Source: Flectonema sp. DT1601 (taxonomy: Eukaryota > Euglenozoa > Diplonemea > Diplonemida > Diplonemidae). Taken from it: a stretch of 64,000 nucleotides of DNA. The stretch is taken from assembly GCA_964019425.1 (NCBI GenBank), contig OZ025808.1, positions 930,001-994,000 of the forward strand, read 5' to 3'. The translations under genes and the position numbers were made by a program. The notes beneath the pieces are model-generated. The model ran no database searches, had not been told where the DNA came from, and saw nothing but the letters and a program-made list of their open reading frames with translations. This document shows, piece after piece, positions 1 through 11,393 of this stretch. The number at the start of each line of letters is the position of its first letter. Position 1 is the first letter of the stretch.

Positions 1-1790
1 TAAAAAAAAAAATAAAAAAAAGAATAAACAATGTTATCATTGTTTTTTTTATCGTTCGACTTTGTCGACTAATTTCTATTTTCAGTTTTTTTCTTTAAAA
101 AATAAATAAAAAGATTTTAAAATAAAAAAAAAGAATAAACAATGTTATCATTGTTTTTTTTATCGATCGACTATGTCGATTACTTTCTATTTTCCGTCCT
201 GGTCAAGACGCTAAACTGATTGTTTTTTTTTTTTTCAAAATTAATAAAAAAGAATATAAAAAAAAAAATAAAAAAAGAATAAACAATGTTATCATTGTTT
301 TTTTTATCGTTCGACTTTGTCGACTAATTTCTATTTTCAGTTTTTTTTCTTTAAAAAATAAATAAAAAGAATTTAAAATAAAAAAAAAAGAATAAACAAT
401 GTTATCATTGTTTTCTTATCGATCGACTATGTCGATTACTTTCTATTTTCCGTCCTGGTCAAGACGCTAAACTGATTTTTTTTTTTTTTCAAAATTAATA
501 AAAAAGAATAAAAAATAAAAATAAAAAAAAGAATAAACAATGTTATCATTGTTTTTTTTCATCGTTCGACTTTGTCGACTAATTTCTATTTTCCTTTTTT
601 TTTCTTTAAAAAATAAATAAAAAGAATTTAAAATAAAAAAAAAAGAATAAACAATGTTATCATTGTTTTTTTATCGATCGACTATGTCGATCACTTTCTA
701 TTTTCCGTCCTGGTCAAGACGCTAAACTGATTGTTTTTTTTCAAAATTAATAAAAAAGAATTTAAAAAAAATTAAAAAAAAAGAATAAACAATGTTATCA
801 TTGTTTTTTTTTTTATCGTTCGACTTTGTTGACTAATTTCTATTTTCCGTTTTTTTTTCTTTTTAAAAAATAAATAAAAAGAATTTAAAAAAAAAAAAAA
901 AAAAAGAATAAACAATGTTATCATTGTTTTTTTTATCGATCGACTATGTCGATTACTTTCTATTTTCCGTCCTGGTCAAGACGCTAAACTGATTGTTTTT
1001 TTTTTTTTTTCAAAATTAATAAAAAAGAATATAAAAAAAATACAAAAAAAAGAATAAACAATGTTATCATTGTTTTTTTTTATCGTTCGACTTTGTCGAC
1101 TAATTTCTATTTTCCGTTTTTTTTTTCTTTAAAAAATAAATAAAAAGAATTTAAAATAAAAAAAAAGAATAAACAATGTTATCATTGTTTTCTTATCGAT
1201 CGACTATGTCGATCGCTTTCTATTTTCCGTCCTGGTCAAGACGCTAAACTGATTGTTTTTTTTTTTTTCAAAATTAAAAAAAAATATAAAAAAAATAAAA
1301 AAAAAGAATAAACAATGTTATCATTGTTTTTTTTACCGTTCGACTTTGTCGACTAATTTCTATTTTCCGTTTTTTTTTCTTTAAAAAATAAATAAAAAGA
1401 ATTTAAAAAAAAAAAAAAAGATTAAACAATGTTATCATTGTTTTTTTATCGATCGACTATGTCGATTACTTTCTATTTTCCGTCCTGGTCAAGACGCTAA
1501 ACTGATTGTTTTTTTTTTCAAAATTAATAAAAAAGAATATAAAAAAAAACAAAAAAAAAAAGAATAAACAATGTTATCATTGTTTTTTTTTTATCGTTCG
1601 ACTTTGTCGACTAATTTTTATTCTCCGTTTTTTTTCTTTAAAAAATAAATAATAAGAATTTAAAAAAAAAAAAAAAAGAATAAACAATGTTATCATTGTT
1701 TTTTTATCGATCGACTATGTCGATCACTTTCTATTTTCCGTCCTGGTCAAGACGCTAAACTGATTGTTTTTTCTTTAAAATAATTAAAAG

Positions 1791-1825
<35 letters not shown>

Positions 1826-1955
1826 TAAACAATGTTATCATTGTTTTTTTTTCTATCGATCGACTATGTCGATTAATTTCTATTTTCCGTCTCGATCGAG
1901 ACGCTAAACTGATTGTTTCCTTTTTTTTAAATAATAAATAAAAAAAAAAAAAAAA
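1..1955. repeat. Hairpin-bearing A/T satellite, block 1
   Basis: Tandem array of alternating monomers of about 110-145 bp, giving a dimer of roughly 250-260 bp. Every monomer carries the palindrome AAACAATGTTATCATTGTTT (8-bp stem, 4-nt loop). Monomer type 1 then has TCGAC-TTT-GTCGA; type 2 has ATCGAC-TAT-GTCGAT followed by a segment with CGTC...GACG. Monomers are separated by variable poly-A and poly-T tracts, so length differences lie mostly in homopolymers. No coding potential is seen; short ORFs here are poly-Lys/poly-Phe artefacts. The array starts before the window. Confidence 0.9.
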
Positions 1956-2190
1956 AAAGAGCATCTCCCTGCTATCCTCATATCCCCACAATAATATTAT
2001 ACCTTTTCATTTTCTCTTTCCTTTTCTGGTCTTTTTTTTTTTTTTCTTCTTTTTTTTCCTTTTTCATACAACGTTTTTTATTTATATTTTATTTTTTTTT
2101 TTATTTTTTTTCATGTTTGATTATTTCCTCTTCATATTTTTTTTTTTTTTTTTTTTTTCTTTTCTTTTTTTTTTTTTTTTTTTTTTTTTT
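1956..2190. other. T-rich spacer between satellite and module M1
   Basis: Mostly poly-T with two short unique blocks (around 1960-2030 and 2050-2130). The same blocks recur at 4680-4900 and, inverted, at 11190-11275, so this is part of a larger repeated unit and not unique DNA. No gene is seen. Confidence 0.7.
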
Positions 2191-2380
2191 CTCTGCCTCT
2201 CTCTTAATTCTGTTCGTTTCTTTGAAACGAAAATTCATTTGAATATTATTCCTTGGTCAGCAACAGTCATTGTCGCCCTCTGGGCCTGTTAAAAAAAAAA
2301 AAAATAAAAAGAAAGTTTACATCGGGAATAGGGCAGGAGCCAAAAGCTCCCAGTCCGTTACTTCCCACTCTATCGAATTC
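2191..2380 (-). repeat. Dispersed module M1, copy 1 (inverted)
   Basis: About 190-bp repeat that recurs at 4905-5096 (-), 5899-6098 (+), 9131-9326 (+) and 18881-19069 (+). It contains two clean hairpins: GGAGC-TTTTG-GCTCC and TTCGTTTC-AAA-GAAACGAA. No protein, TIR or RNA gene is recognised in it. It is always bordered by long homopurine or homopyrimidine tracts. Confidence 0.85.
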
Positions 2381-2690
2381 GTGCATCTTAGCATGAATGA
2401 GAGAAATTTCTCATCGCTTTTTTTGAACAAAAGGGATAGAAGAGGGGATAGAAAACGAACATAACAATAAGATTCTAAGTGAGAAACACTTAGCAGAAAC
2501 ACTTAGCAGCTTTTAAGGAGCTGAAAAGCAAAAAAAAAATCTAAGTGAGAAACACTTAGTAGAAACAATTTGTAGCTAATTAAGCTGAAAATAAAAAAAT
2601 AAAAAATTTCTAAGTGAGAAATACTTAGCAACTTTTAGAACAAACATTTCAGTAAATAACCTGTAATGATTAAACCATTACAGGTTTGAT
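2381..2690 (+). repeat. Dispersed module M2 (hairpin-rich)
   Basis: Repeated in inverted orientation at about 6545-6765. It contains several copies of a hairpin of the form CTAAGTG-AGAAA-CACTTAG, plus an 11-bp stem AACCTGTAATG/CATTACAGGTT near 2659-2687. Non-coding. Confidence 0.75.
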
Positions 2691-3075
2691 GCCAAGACTG
2701 ACAAGGACTGAGTTGAATTTACCAGGTGAGATTTAGACTGTTAGCTTTTGGCTAAGGCCCTCCCTGAAGAGCAAGAACAAAAAAACTACTCACACCTGAA
2801 GAAAACATACACAAAGAACACACTGTAAGCTGTGTGTGTATTTTGTGTTTGTCACAACAGGAGAGAAAAGAAAGAATGTCAAGGTTGGTCACCTTGCCTA
2901 TCAACGCACAACATTGGTGGTCTCTACTAGACCCTGAGTGATCCCACTGGATCTCTCATCGTTCATAGTACCTATGTGAAGTTATAAAATCAAAGGTAAA
3001 CTATGAACTACAAATGACTTAGCCTGTTATTATAATGCCACAGGCAGGCCCTGCATTCAGCAACTATCCAAAATA
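2691..3075 (+). repeat. Dispersed module M3, copy 1
   Basis: The same sequence is found at about 6976-7335 (+), in the right arm of the inverted repeat near 8240-8594 (-), and in part at 8908-9130 (-). Short perfect hairpins are packed closely: TTAGC-TTTTG-GCTAA, CAAGGT/ACCTTG, GGTCT-CTACT-AGACC, GATCC-CACT-GGATC. No ORF of substance. Confidence 0.8.
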
Positions 3076-3077
3076 AA

Positions 3078-4660
3078 AAAAAAATATTAAAAAAAAAAAA
3101 TAAAAAAAAAGAATAAACAATGTTATCATTGTTTTTTTTTATCGTTCGACTTTGTTGACTAATTTCTATTTTCCGTTTTTTTTCTTTAAAAAATAAATAA
3201 AAAGAATTTAAAAAAAAAAAAAAAAAAAAGAATAAACAATGTTATCATTGTTTTTTTTATCGATCGACTATGTCGATTACTTTCTATTTTCCGTCCTGGT
3301 CAAGACGCTAAACTGATTGTTTTTTTTTTCAAAAAAAAAAAAAATATTAAAAAAAAAAAATAAAAAAAAAGAATAAACAATGTTATCATTGTTTTTTTTT
3401 ATCGTTCGACTTTGTTGACTAATTTCTATTTTCCGTTTTTTTTCTTTAAAAAATTAATAAAAAGAATTTAAAAAAAAAAAAAAAAAAAGAATAAACAATG
3501 TTATCATTGTTTTTTTTATCGATCGACTATGTCGATTACTTTCTATTTTCCGTCCTGGTCAAGACGCTAAACTGATTGTTTTTTTTTTCAAAAAAAAAAA
3601 AAATATTAAAAAAAAAAAATAAAAAAAAAGAATAAACAATGTTATCATTGTTTTTTTTTATCGTTCGACTTTGTTGACTAATTTCTATTTTCCGTTTTTT
3701 TTCTTTAAAAAATTAATAAAAAGAATTTAAAAAAAAAAAAAAAAAAAGAATAAACAATGTTATCATTGTTTTTTTTATCGATCGACTATGTCGATTACTT
3801 TCTATTTTCCGTCCTGGTCAAGACGCTAAACTGATTGTTTTTTTTTCAAAATTAATAAAAAAGAATATAAAAAAAATACAAAAAAAAGAATAAACAATGT
3901 TATCATTGTTTTTTTTTATCGTTCGACTTTGTCGACTAATTTCTATTTTCCGTTTTTTTTCTTTAAAAAATAAATAAAAAGAATTTAAAATAAAAATAAA
4001 AAAGAATAAACAATGTTATCATTGTTTTTTTTATCGATCGACTATGTCGATTACTTTCTATTTTCCGTCCTGGTCAAGACGCTAAACTGATTGTTTTTTT
4101 TTTTCAAAATTAATAAAAAAGAATATAAAAAAAATAAAAAAAAAAAAGAATAAACAATGTTATCATTGTTTTTTTTTATCGTTCGACTTTGTTGACTAAT
4201 TTCTATTTTCCATTTTTTTTCTTTTTAAAAAATAAATAAAAAGAATTAAAATAAAAAAAAAAAAAAGAATAAACAATGTTATCATTGTTTTTTTTTTATC
4301 GATCGACTATGTCGATTACTTTCTATTTTCCGTCCTGGTCAGGACGCTAAACTGATTGTTTTTTCTTTAAAAATAAATAAAAAGAATAAAAAAAAAAAAA
4401 AAGAATAAACAATGTTATCATTGTTTTTTTTTTATCGATCGACTATGTCGATTACTTACTATTTTCCGTCCTGGTCAAGACGCTAAACTGATTGTTTTTT
4501 CTTTAAAATAATTAAAAAGATTTAAAAAAAAAAAAAAAAAAAAAAATGAATAAACAATGTTATCATTGTTTTTTTTTCTATCGATCAACTATGTCGATTA
4601 ATTTCTATTTTCCGTCCTGATCGAGACGCTAAACTGATTGTTTCCTTTTTTTAAATAATA
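3078..4660. repeat. Hairpin-bearing A/T satellite, block 2
   Basis: Same dimeric satellite as block 1, with the AAACAATGTTATCATTGTTT palindrome in each monomer. Three consecutive dimers at about 3078-3840 are nearly identical over about 245 bp, which suggests recent local amplification. Confidence 0.9.
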
Positions 4661-5096
4661 AATAAGAAAAAAAAAAAAAAAAAAAAAAAAGAGCATCTCC
4701 CTGCTATCCCTCATATCCCCACAATAATATTATACCTTTTCATTTTCTCTTTCCTTTTCTGGTCTTTTTTTTTCTTTTTTTTTCCTTTTTCATACAACGT
4801 TTTTTATTTATATATATATATTTTTTTTTTTTTTTTTTTTTCATGTTTGATTATTTCCTCTTCATTTTTTTTTTTCTTTTCTTTTCTTTCTTTTTTTTTT
4901 TTTTTCCTCTGCCTCTCTCTTAATTCTGTTCGTTTCTTTGAAACGAAAATTCATTTGAATATTATTCCTTGGTCAGCAACCATCATTGTCGCCCTTTGGG
5001 CCTGTTAAAAAAAAATAAAAATAAAAAGAAAGTTTACATCGGGAATAGGGCAGGAGCCAAAAGCTCCCAGTCCGTTACTTCCCACTTTATCGAAAT
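4661..5096 (-). repeat. Second copy of the 1956-2380 segment, including M1 copy 2
   Basis: Poly-T spacer plus module M1 (4905-5096, inverted), colinear with 1956-2380. The M1 end joins directly to module M4 at about 5097, whereas copy 1 joins M2, so a rearrangement lies at the M1 boundary. Confidence 0.8.
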
Positions 5097-5740
5097 CCAG
5101 TGCTTGGATGTCCTGATCTTCTTCTAAAAAAAAGAAAGAAAAACAAAACTGTAGCTGGGATCACTCAGGATCAACAGACTACCAATGCTACCTGTTGTAC
5201 TTGCTCACTATGGGGGGTGATGCCAAACACCCAGAAGTACTAAACTGCTTTCCTTCTTGCTGCCCAGGAGTTTCTGACTAGAACTAAGAAAATAAAAAGT
5301 AGATGGGAAACAATAAAAAGTAAAATGGATATAACTGAAGTTAAACAAGACAAATGAAGTAACAGACCAGAACAGAAAGAGGATTGTAATAGAAGATTAC
5401 AAATAAAAAAATGCAAGTATCAACACATAATCAAGATACACCAGCAGCTAACAAACAACATAAAATTGAAGATCAGTTGCCAGAGTATTTCAACCATGGT
5501 AGAATACTCGCCCCTCTGGCAGGGATTATCCCAGACTTGTCCTTTAATTTAGTTGGACACCATGGTTTGTTCTGTTCACCCTTTAGGTGGTGAATGTGTG
5601 TGTATTTTTAACGGGCAGGCAATGGCGGTTCACTTTGTCACATCACCTTTCCGAGCCCCCCTACCCCTTTTCCCCGTTTGCTCTTTTTTCAAAAAAAGTC
5701 AAAAAACCGGTTTTTACCCCCGTCCATAATGGGTTAAAGA
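5097..5740 (+). repeat. Modules M4 and M5
   Basis: M4 (about 5097-5400) matches 7338-7600 directly and recurs inverted at about 7970-8235 and 8640-8890. M5 (about 5409-5575) recurs at 7830-7925 and, inverted, at 6385-6530. Within M5 a 60-codon ORF occurs, but it changes across copies and has no recognisable product. From 5576 to 5740 the sequence looks single-copy within the window. Confidence 0.7.
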
Positions 5741-5895
5741 AAAAAAAAAAAAACCGAAAATAGAAATTAGTCGACAAAGTCGAACGATAAAAAAAACAAT
5801 GATAACATTGTTTATTCTTTTTTTTGTATTTTTTTATATTCTTTTTTATTAATTTTGAAAAAAAAAAAACAATCAGTTTAGCGTCTTGACCAGGA
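5741..5895 (-). repeat. Inverted satellite monomers
   Basis: Reverse complement of satellite monomers of blocks 1 and 2: AACAATGATAACATTGTT, then the GACG-bearing piece at the end. It abuts M1 copy 3. Confidence 0.85.
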
Positions 5896-5898
5896 CGG

Positions 5899-6098
5899 AA
5901 TTTCGATAAAGTGGGAAGTAACGGACTGGGAGCTTTTGGCTCCTGCCCTATTCCCGATGTAAACTTTCTTTTTATTTTTATTTTTTTTTTTAACAGGCCC
6001 AAAGGGCGACAATGATGGTTGCTGACCAAGGAATAATATTCAAATGAATTTTCGTTTCAAAGAAACGAACAGAATTGAGAGAGAGGCAGAGAAAAAAA
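5899..6098 (+). repeat. Dispersed module M1, copy 3
   Basis: Direct orientation copy, with the GGAGC-TTTTG-GCTCC hairpin at 5929-5943. Inverted satellite monomers flank it on both sides. Confidence 0.85.
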
Positions 6099-6114
6099 AA
6101 AAAAAAAAAAGAAA

Positions 6115-6285
6115 GAATAGAAAAAAATAGAAAGTGATCGACATAGTCGATCGATAAAAAAAACAATGATAACATTGTTTATTCTTTTTTTTTATTTTAA
6201 ATTCTTTTTATTTATTCTTTAAAGAAAAGAAACGGAAAATAGAAATTAGTCGACAAAGTCGAACGATAAAAAAAAACAATGATAA
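6115..6285 (-). repeat. Inverted satellite monomers
   Basis: Further reverse-complement satellite copies, cut off at 6285 where a unit that is directly repeated at 6866 begins. Confidence 0.8.
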
Positions 6286-6975
6286 TCATTTTTCTTTGTT
6301 ACCACCTTATGATTTTCTTGAAGAAAAAAAATAGAAGTCATAATGGTGCTTCCCTCTGGAAGGGTTGTAAGCCATGGTGTCCAACTAAATTAAAGGACAG
6401 TCTGGGATAATCCCTGCCAGAGGGGCGAGTATTCTACCATGGTTGAAATACTCTGGCAACTGATCTTCAATTTTATGTTGTTTGTTAGCTGCTGGTGTAT
6501 CTTGATTATGTGTTGATACTTGCACTTTTTTATTTGTAATCTTCTATTACAGCTCAATTAGCTACAAAGTGTTTCTACTAAGTGTTTCTCACTTAGATTT
6601 TTTTTTTGCTTTTCAGCTCCTTAAAAGCTGCTAAGTATTTCTGCTAAGTGTTTCTCACTTAGAATCTTATTGTTATGTTCGTTTTCTATCCCTTCTCCTA
6701 TCCCTTTTGTTCAAAAAAAGCGGGAGGAAATTCTCTCATTCATGCTAAGATGCACTCTGAACTTTGATTTTTTGATCTGAGTGTGAGGGAATGACCTGTT
6801 AGTGCATTGGGCATAAGCTGGGCTGCAGTTTAGATGTCTTAGGTGTTAATAAGGGGTTCCTCTTAGCATTTTTCTTTGTTACCACCTTATGATTTTCTTG
6901 AAGAAAAAAAATAGAAGTCATAATGGTGCTTCCCTCTGGAAGGGTTGTAAGCCATGGTGTCCAACTAAATTAAAG
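6286..6975. repeat. Shuffled modules with a 107-bp direct repeat
   Basis: A stretch of about 107 bp starting near 6290 is repeated directly at about 6867-6975. Between the copies lie inverted M5 (6385-6530), inverted M2 (6545-6765) and about 100 bp not seen elsewhere. No gene is seen. Confidence 0.7.
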
Positions 6976-8594
6976 GAGTTGAGTTTACCAGGTGAGATTT
7001 GGACTGTTAGCTTTTGGCTAAGGCCCTCCCTGAAGAGCAAGAACAAAAAAACTACTCACACCTGAAGAAAACATACACAAAGAACACACTGTAAGCTGTG
7101 TGTGTATTTTGTGTTTGTCACAACAGGAGAGAAAAGAAAGAATGTCAAGGTTGGTCACCTTGCCTATCAACGCACAACATTGGTGGTCTCTACTAGACCC
7201 TGAGTGATCCCACTGGATCTCTCATCGTTCATAATACCCTATGTGAAGTTATAAAATCAAAGGTAAACTATGAACTACAAATGACTTAGCCTGTTATTAT
7301 AATGCCACAGGCAGGCCCTGCATTCAGCAACTATCCAGCAGTGCTTGAATGTCCTGATCTTCTTCTAAAAAAAAGAAAGAAAAACAAAACTGTAGCTGGG
7401 ATCACTCAGGATCAACAGACTACCAATGCTACCTGTTGTACTTGCTCACTATGGGGGGTGATGCCAAACACCCAGAAGTACTAAACTGCTTTCCTTCTTG
7501 CTGCCCAGGGGTTTCTGACCAGAACTAATAGAAAATAAAAACAGATGGGAAACAATAAAAAGTAAAATGAATATAACTGAAGTTAAACAAGAATGTTGGT
7601 CCTAGACAAGACCTTAAACTGACTAACCGGTCTTAATTTTAACTAAGTGTTAACCTAGTTTCCTAGTTTCTAATATGAAATCTTTTTTCTTTTTTTTTCT
7701 TTTTGAACAAAATGTAATTATTAATGTAAAAAAATGAAGAAACAGACCAGAACAGATAGAGAATAAAAAAGAAAAGATAATTGCAAGAGTTATTGTAGTA
7801 AAAGATTACAAATAAAAAAAAAATGCAAGTATCAACACATGATCGAGATACACCAGCAGCTAACAAACAACATAAAATTGAAGATCAGTTGCCAGAGTAT
7901 TTCAACCATGGTAGAATACTCGCCCCTCTAAAATTAAGACCGGTTAGTCAGTTTAAGGTCTTGTCTAGGACCAACATTCTTGTTTAACTTCAGTTATATT
8001 CATTTTACTTTTTATTGTTTCCCATCTGTTTTTATTTTCTATTAGTTCTGGTCAGAAACCCCTGGGCAGCAAGAAGGAAAGCAGTTTAGTACTTCTGGGT
8101 GTTTGGCATCACCCCCCATAGTGAGCAAGTACAACAGGTAGCATTGGTAGTCTGTTGATCCTGAGTGATCCCAGCTACAGTTTTGTTTTTCTTTCTTTTT
8201 TTTAGAAGAAGATCAGGACATTCAAGCACTGCTGGATAGTTGCTGAATGCAGGGCCTGCCTGTGGCATTATAATAACAGGCTAAGTCATTTGTAGTTCAT
8301 AGTTTACCTTTGATTTTATAACTTCACATAGGGTATTATGAACGATGAGAGATCCAGTGGGATCACTCAGGGTCTAGTAGAGACCACCAATGTTGTGCGT
8401 TGATAGGCAAGGTGACCAACCTTGACATTCTTTCTTTTCTCTCCTGTTGTGACAAACACAAAATACACACACAGCTTACAGTGTGTTCTTTGTGTATGTT
8501 TTCTTCAGGTGTGAGTAGTTTTTTTGTTCTTGCTCTTCAGGGAGGGCCTTAGCCAAAAGCTAACAGTCCAAATCTCACCTGGTAAACTCAACTC
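6976..8594. repeat. 666-bp inverted repeat (M3+M4 arms) with 287-bp spacer
   Basis: Left arm 6976-7641, right arm 7929-8594, equal in length at 666 bp and identical wherever I compared them base by base. Each arm is module M3 followed by M4 and a GGTC...GACC-rich tail. The spacer 7642-7928 holds poly-pyrimidine sequence and part of M5. The same 60-codon ORF appears once in each arm on opposite strands; it is repeat DNA and not a gene pair. Confidence 0.9.
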
Positions 8595-9130
8595 ATCCTC
8601 TTTCTGTTCTGGTCTGTTACTTCATTTGTCTTGTTTAACTTCAGTTATATCCATTTTACTTTTTATTGTTTCCCATCTACTTTTTATTTTCTATTAGTTC
8701 TGGTCAGAAACTCCTGGGCAGCAAGAAGGAAAGCAGTTTAGTACTTCTGGGTGTTTGGCATCACCCCCCATAGTGAGCAAGTACAGCAGGTAGCATTGGT
8801 AGTCTGTTGATCCTGAGTGATCCCAGCTACAGTTTTGTTTTTCTTTCTTTTTTTTAGAAGAAGATCAGGACATCCAAGCACTGCTGGATAGTTGCTGAAT
8901 GCAGGGCCTCATTTGTAGTTCATAGTTTACCTTTGATTTTATAACTTCACACAGGGTACTATGAACGATGAGAGATCCAGTGGGATCACTCAGGGTCTAG
9001 TAGAGACCACCAATGTTGTGCGTTGATAGGCAAGGTGACCAACCTTGACATTCTTTCTTTTCTCTCCTGTTGTGACAAACACAAAATACACACACAGCTT
9101 ACAGTGTGTTCTTTGTGTATGTTTTCTTCA
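8595..9130 (-). repeat. Further inverted copies of M4 and M3
   Basis: About 8606-8905 is inverted M4 and 8908-9130 is inverted, truncated M3. Several base differences from the 666-bp arms make this an older copy. Confidence 0.75.
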
Positions 9131-9326
9131 GAATTTCGATAAAGTGGGAAGTAACGGACTGGGAGCTTTTGGCTCCTGCCCTATTCCCGATGTAAACTTT
9201 CTTTTTATTTTTATTTTTTTTAACAGGCCCAAAGGGCGACAATGATGGTTGCTGACCAAGGAATAATATTCAAATGAATTTTCGTTTCAAAGAAACGAAC
9301 AGAATTAAGAGAGAGGCAGAGAAAAA
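9131..9326 (+). repeat. Dispersed module M1, copy 4
   Basis: Full-length module. It is followed by a poly-A tract and the short block that in other copies leads to a TATATA-rich stretch. Here that stretch is interrupted by the transposon at 9409. Confidence 0.85.
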
Positions 9327-9408
9327 AAAAAAAAAAGAAAGAAAAGAAAAGAAAAAAAAAATGAAGAGGAAATAATCAAACATGAAAAAAAAAAAAAAAA
9401 TATATATA

Positions 9409-11182
9409 TGAGGCGGTGCAGAAACCCCCCCCCCAATTTTTACCAGGCTATTCTGTGGGCACCTAATACCCAATCCGAGCTCACCACCCCACGAAAATAC
9501 TATCCAAAAAACTCAAATCCGGTACTGGGGCATCCTCTAACTGCTCACTAGTTTCAAAATTCTATATTTTTTGACTGTTTCTGGTACTTTTGCCTTGTAT
9601 CTCTGTTGGTTGCCCTCAAAATACTCAAAAACCAGCTTAGCAGCTACATTGCAGAAATTTGTTTACACCCTGGATTCCTATGAAGACTGGAATGATAGGA
9701 ACAGGAGAAGTGATGAGACAGGAGAATCATAGATCCCGTGAGAACTGCAGAGTACGATATCGGGTGGTGATTCTGAGTCACCCTTGCTGGCAGTGATGAT
9801 TGAGCATGATGTGAGCATGCTGTTCACAATAAGTACACCCTCAGGATTACTGGAGTTTTTCTAGAATCTATAGCCGCTTGAGGACGCTGCTACAAGCTCT
9901 ATGTTCCAGTGGCTGGGGATAGCAGAAGTGAATAAGACTGGGATAGTAGTAGGAAAGGAATTGTGGAAGAATAGGGACAAGAAGGTGGAGTCAGTGGTTG
10001 CCTGTCAGTTGTAACACCTGACATGAAAAATCAGGTTCAATAAGAACTGGTAACCACTAGTGGTACCATAATATAAAACTCCTCCAAGTATCAAAAAAAA
10101 GGAGAGAGGCAGTTACTGTTGCTGTTGAAAACATGATGACCTCGTATCAACTAGTCGATAATAACTCCACTCTAAAAGACACTATCTCATACACACAGTA
10201 CTGTTCTCTACCTGGAGTTGAGTTTCAGCAGTTTCGGCGCTGTATGAATGTGTGCAACTACCGTCTCATCGACAAGAATCCATGAAAGAAGCTTGCCTGC
10301 CCGGCATCTTCAGTATTCGCCACATGTATCTATGATGTTGACAGACGTAATGGGTGGATCCCTGGGGCCTTCAACATCATCGTAACTTCCTTCTGGCACT
10401 CATAAAGTCCGAAGCTGAGAAGCGAACAACAATGAGAGGAATTATTGAAATAGATTCTCACATTGGAGATAAGAGACATGTCAGGTGTATTGAGAAGATA
10501 CATCTAATCCATCCTGGTGACTATATCATGACTCTGGATTATAAAGAAAAGGACTTCTAATGACAGAAGGGCCAAATTCCCCTTTCTATCAACAGGGGAA
10601 ATAGTCTGCTTGGATGTGTACTACATGAGCAGTTCGGAACTGAGGTTCAGTGTGGCCATAACAACTTCCTACTCTCACACATCAACCAGAATACGATAGT
10701 AACGTATCCGGTTATGAATAAGTTCTTCTTGATGTCTGAGAATGACAAGATGATTCACTATTGGGCTGATGCTAGTAGGCACCTTGAGAACACAACCGTC
10801 ATCAGCCTGTTCTGTAAAATAGGTTAATCAGCTTGGGTTAACTTTTTCCCTAGTCGGCATGGCAAGTCCGAATGTGATCGACACTTTGGCAATATCACAT
10901 CTGTGCTGACACTCGCATCTAAATCGCAGGAAATCTGGGCCTTCAAGAAAAGCAAAATTTCAAACATAATTTCTACCAGTGCTACACAGCTTACAAGGCA
11001 AATGTTACTAGAAACAGTCAAAAAAGTGAAATTTTTAAACTGGTGGGCAGTAAAAGGGTGCCCCAGTACCGGATTTGAGTTTTTTGGATACTATTTTCGT
11101 GGGGTGGTGGGCTCGGATTGGGTATTAGGTGCCCACGGGATAGCCTGGCAAAAATTGGGGGGGGGGTTTCTGCACATCCTCA
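9409..11182 (+). mobile_element. 1.77-kb DNA transposon with 124-bp terminal inverted repeats
   Basis: The ends 9409-9532 and 11059-11182 are near-perfect reverse complements of 124 bp each; they start TGAGG(C/A)(G/T)GTGCAGAAACC and include a run of C. Both ends are flanked by TATATATA (9401-9408, 11183-11190), a candidate 8-bp target duplication, though the TA-rich site makes the true length uncertain. The uninterrupted site is visible in another copy of the host repeat near 4805-4840. The interior carries a degraded DDE transposase. An 8-9 bp duplication would fit Mutator-like elements, but the superfamily is not established. Confidence 0.9.
10354..11021 (+). pseudogene. Degraded DDE transposase of the 9409-11182 element
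   Basis: Coding traces in more than one frame. The first, 10354-10560, ends with a segment containing MTLDYKEKDF, likely the first catalytic Asp region. In another frame around 10760-10830 the segment YWADASRHLEN resembles the second Asp motif. Around 10850-10900 FFPSRHGKSECDRHFGNI matches the HGK(S/G)xxD signature of a family of cut-and-paste transposases. Frame changes and in-frame stops separate these parts, so this copy is not functional. A related but distinct transposase lies at 22867-24069. Confidence 0.7.
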
Positions 11183-11393
11183 TATATATAAATAAAAAAC
11201 GTTATATGAAAAAGGAAAAAAAAGAAAAAAAAAGACCAGAAAAGGAAAGAGAAAATGAAAAGGTATAATATTATTGTGTGAGTAGTTTTTCTGTTCTTGC
11301 TCTTCAGGGAGGGCCTTAGCCAAAAGCTAACTGTCCAAATCTCACCTGGTAATTCAACTCCTTGTTTTTCCTTTTTTTTTTTTCTTTTTTCAG
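11183..11393. other. Spacer: rest of the interrupted repeat, plus an M3 fragment
   Basis: 11190-11275 continues the host repeat broken by the transposon. 11276-11360 is the end of module M3 in inverted orientation. A pyrimidine tract leads into the 31-bp array. No gene. Confidence 0.7.

Noticed and set aside
7302-8268. Two identical 60-codon ORFs on opposite strands
   Set aside because: They are the two arms of the 666-bp inverted repeat, with no codon bias or homology.
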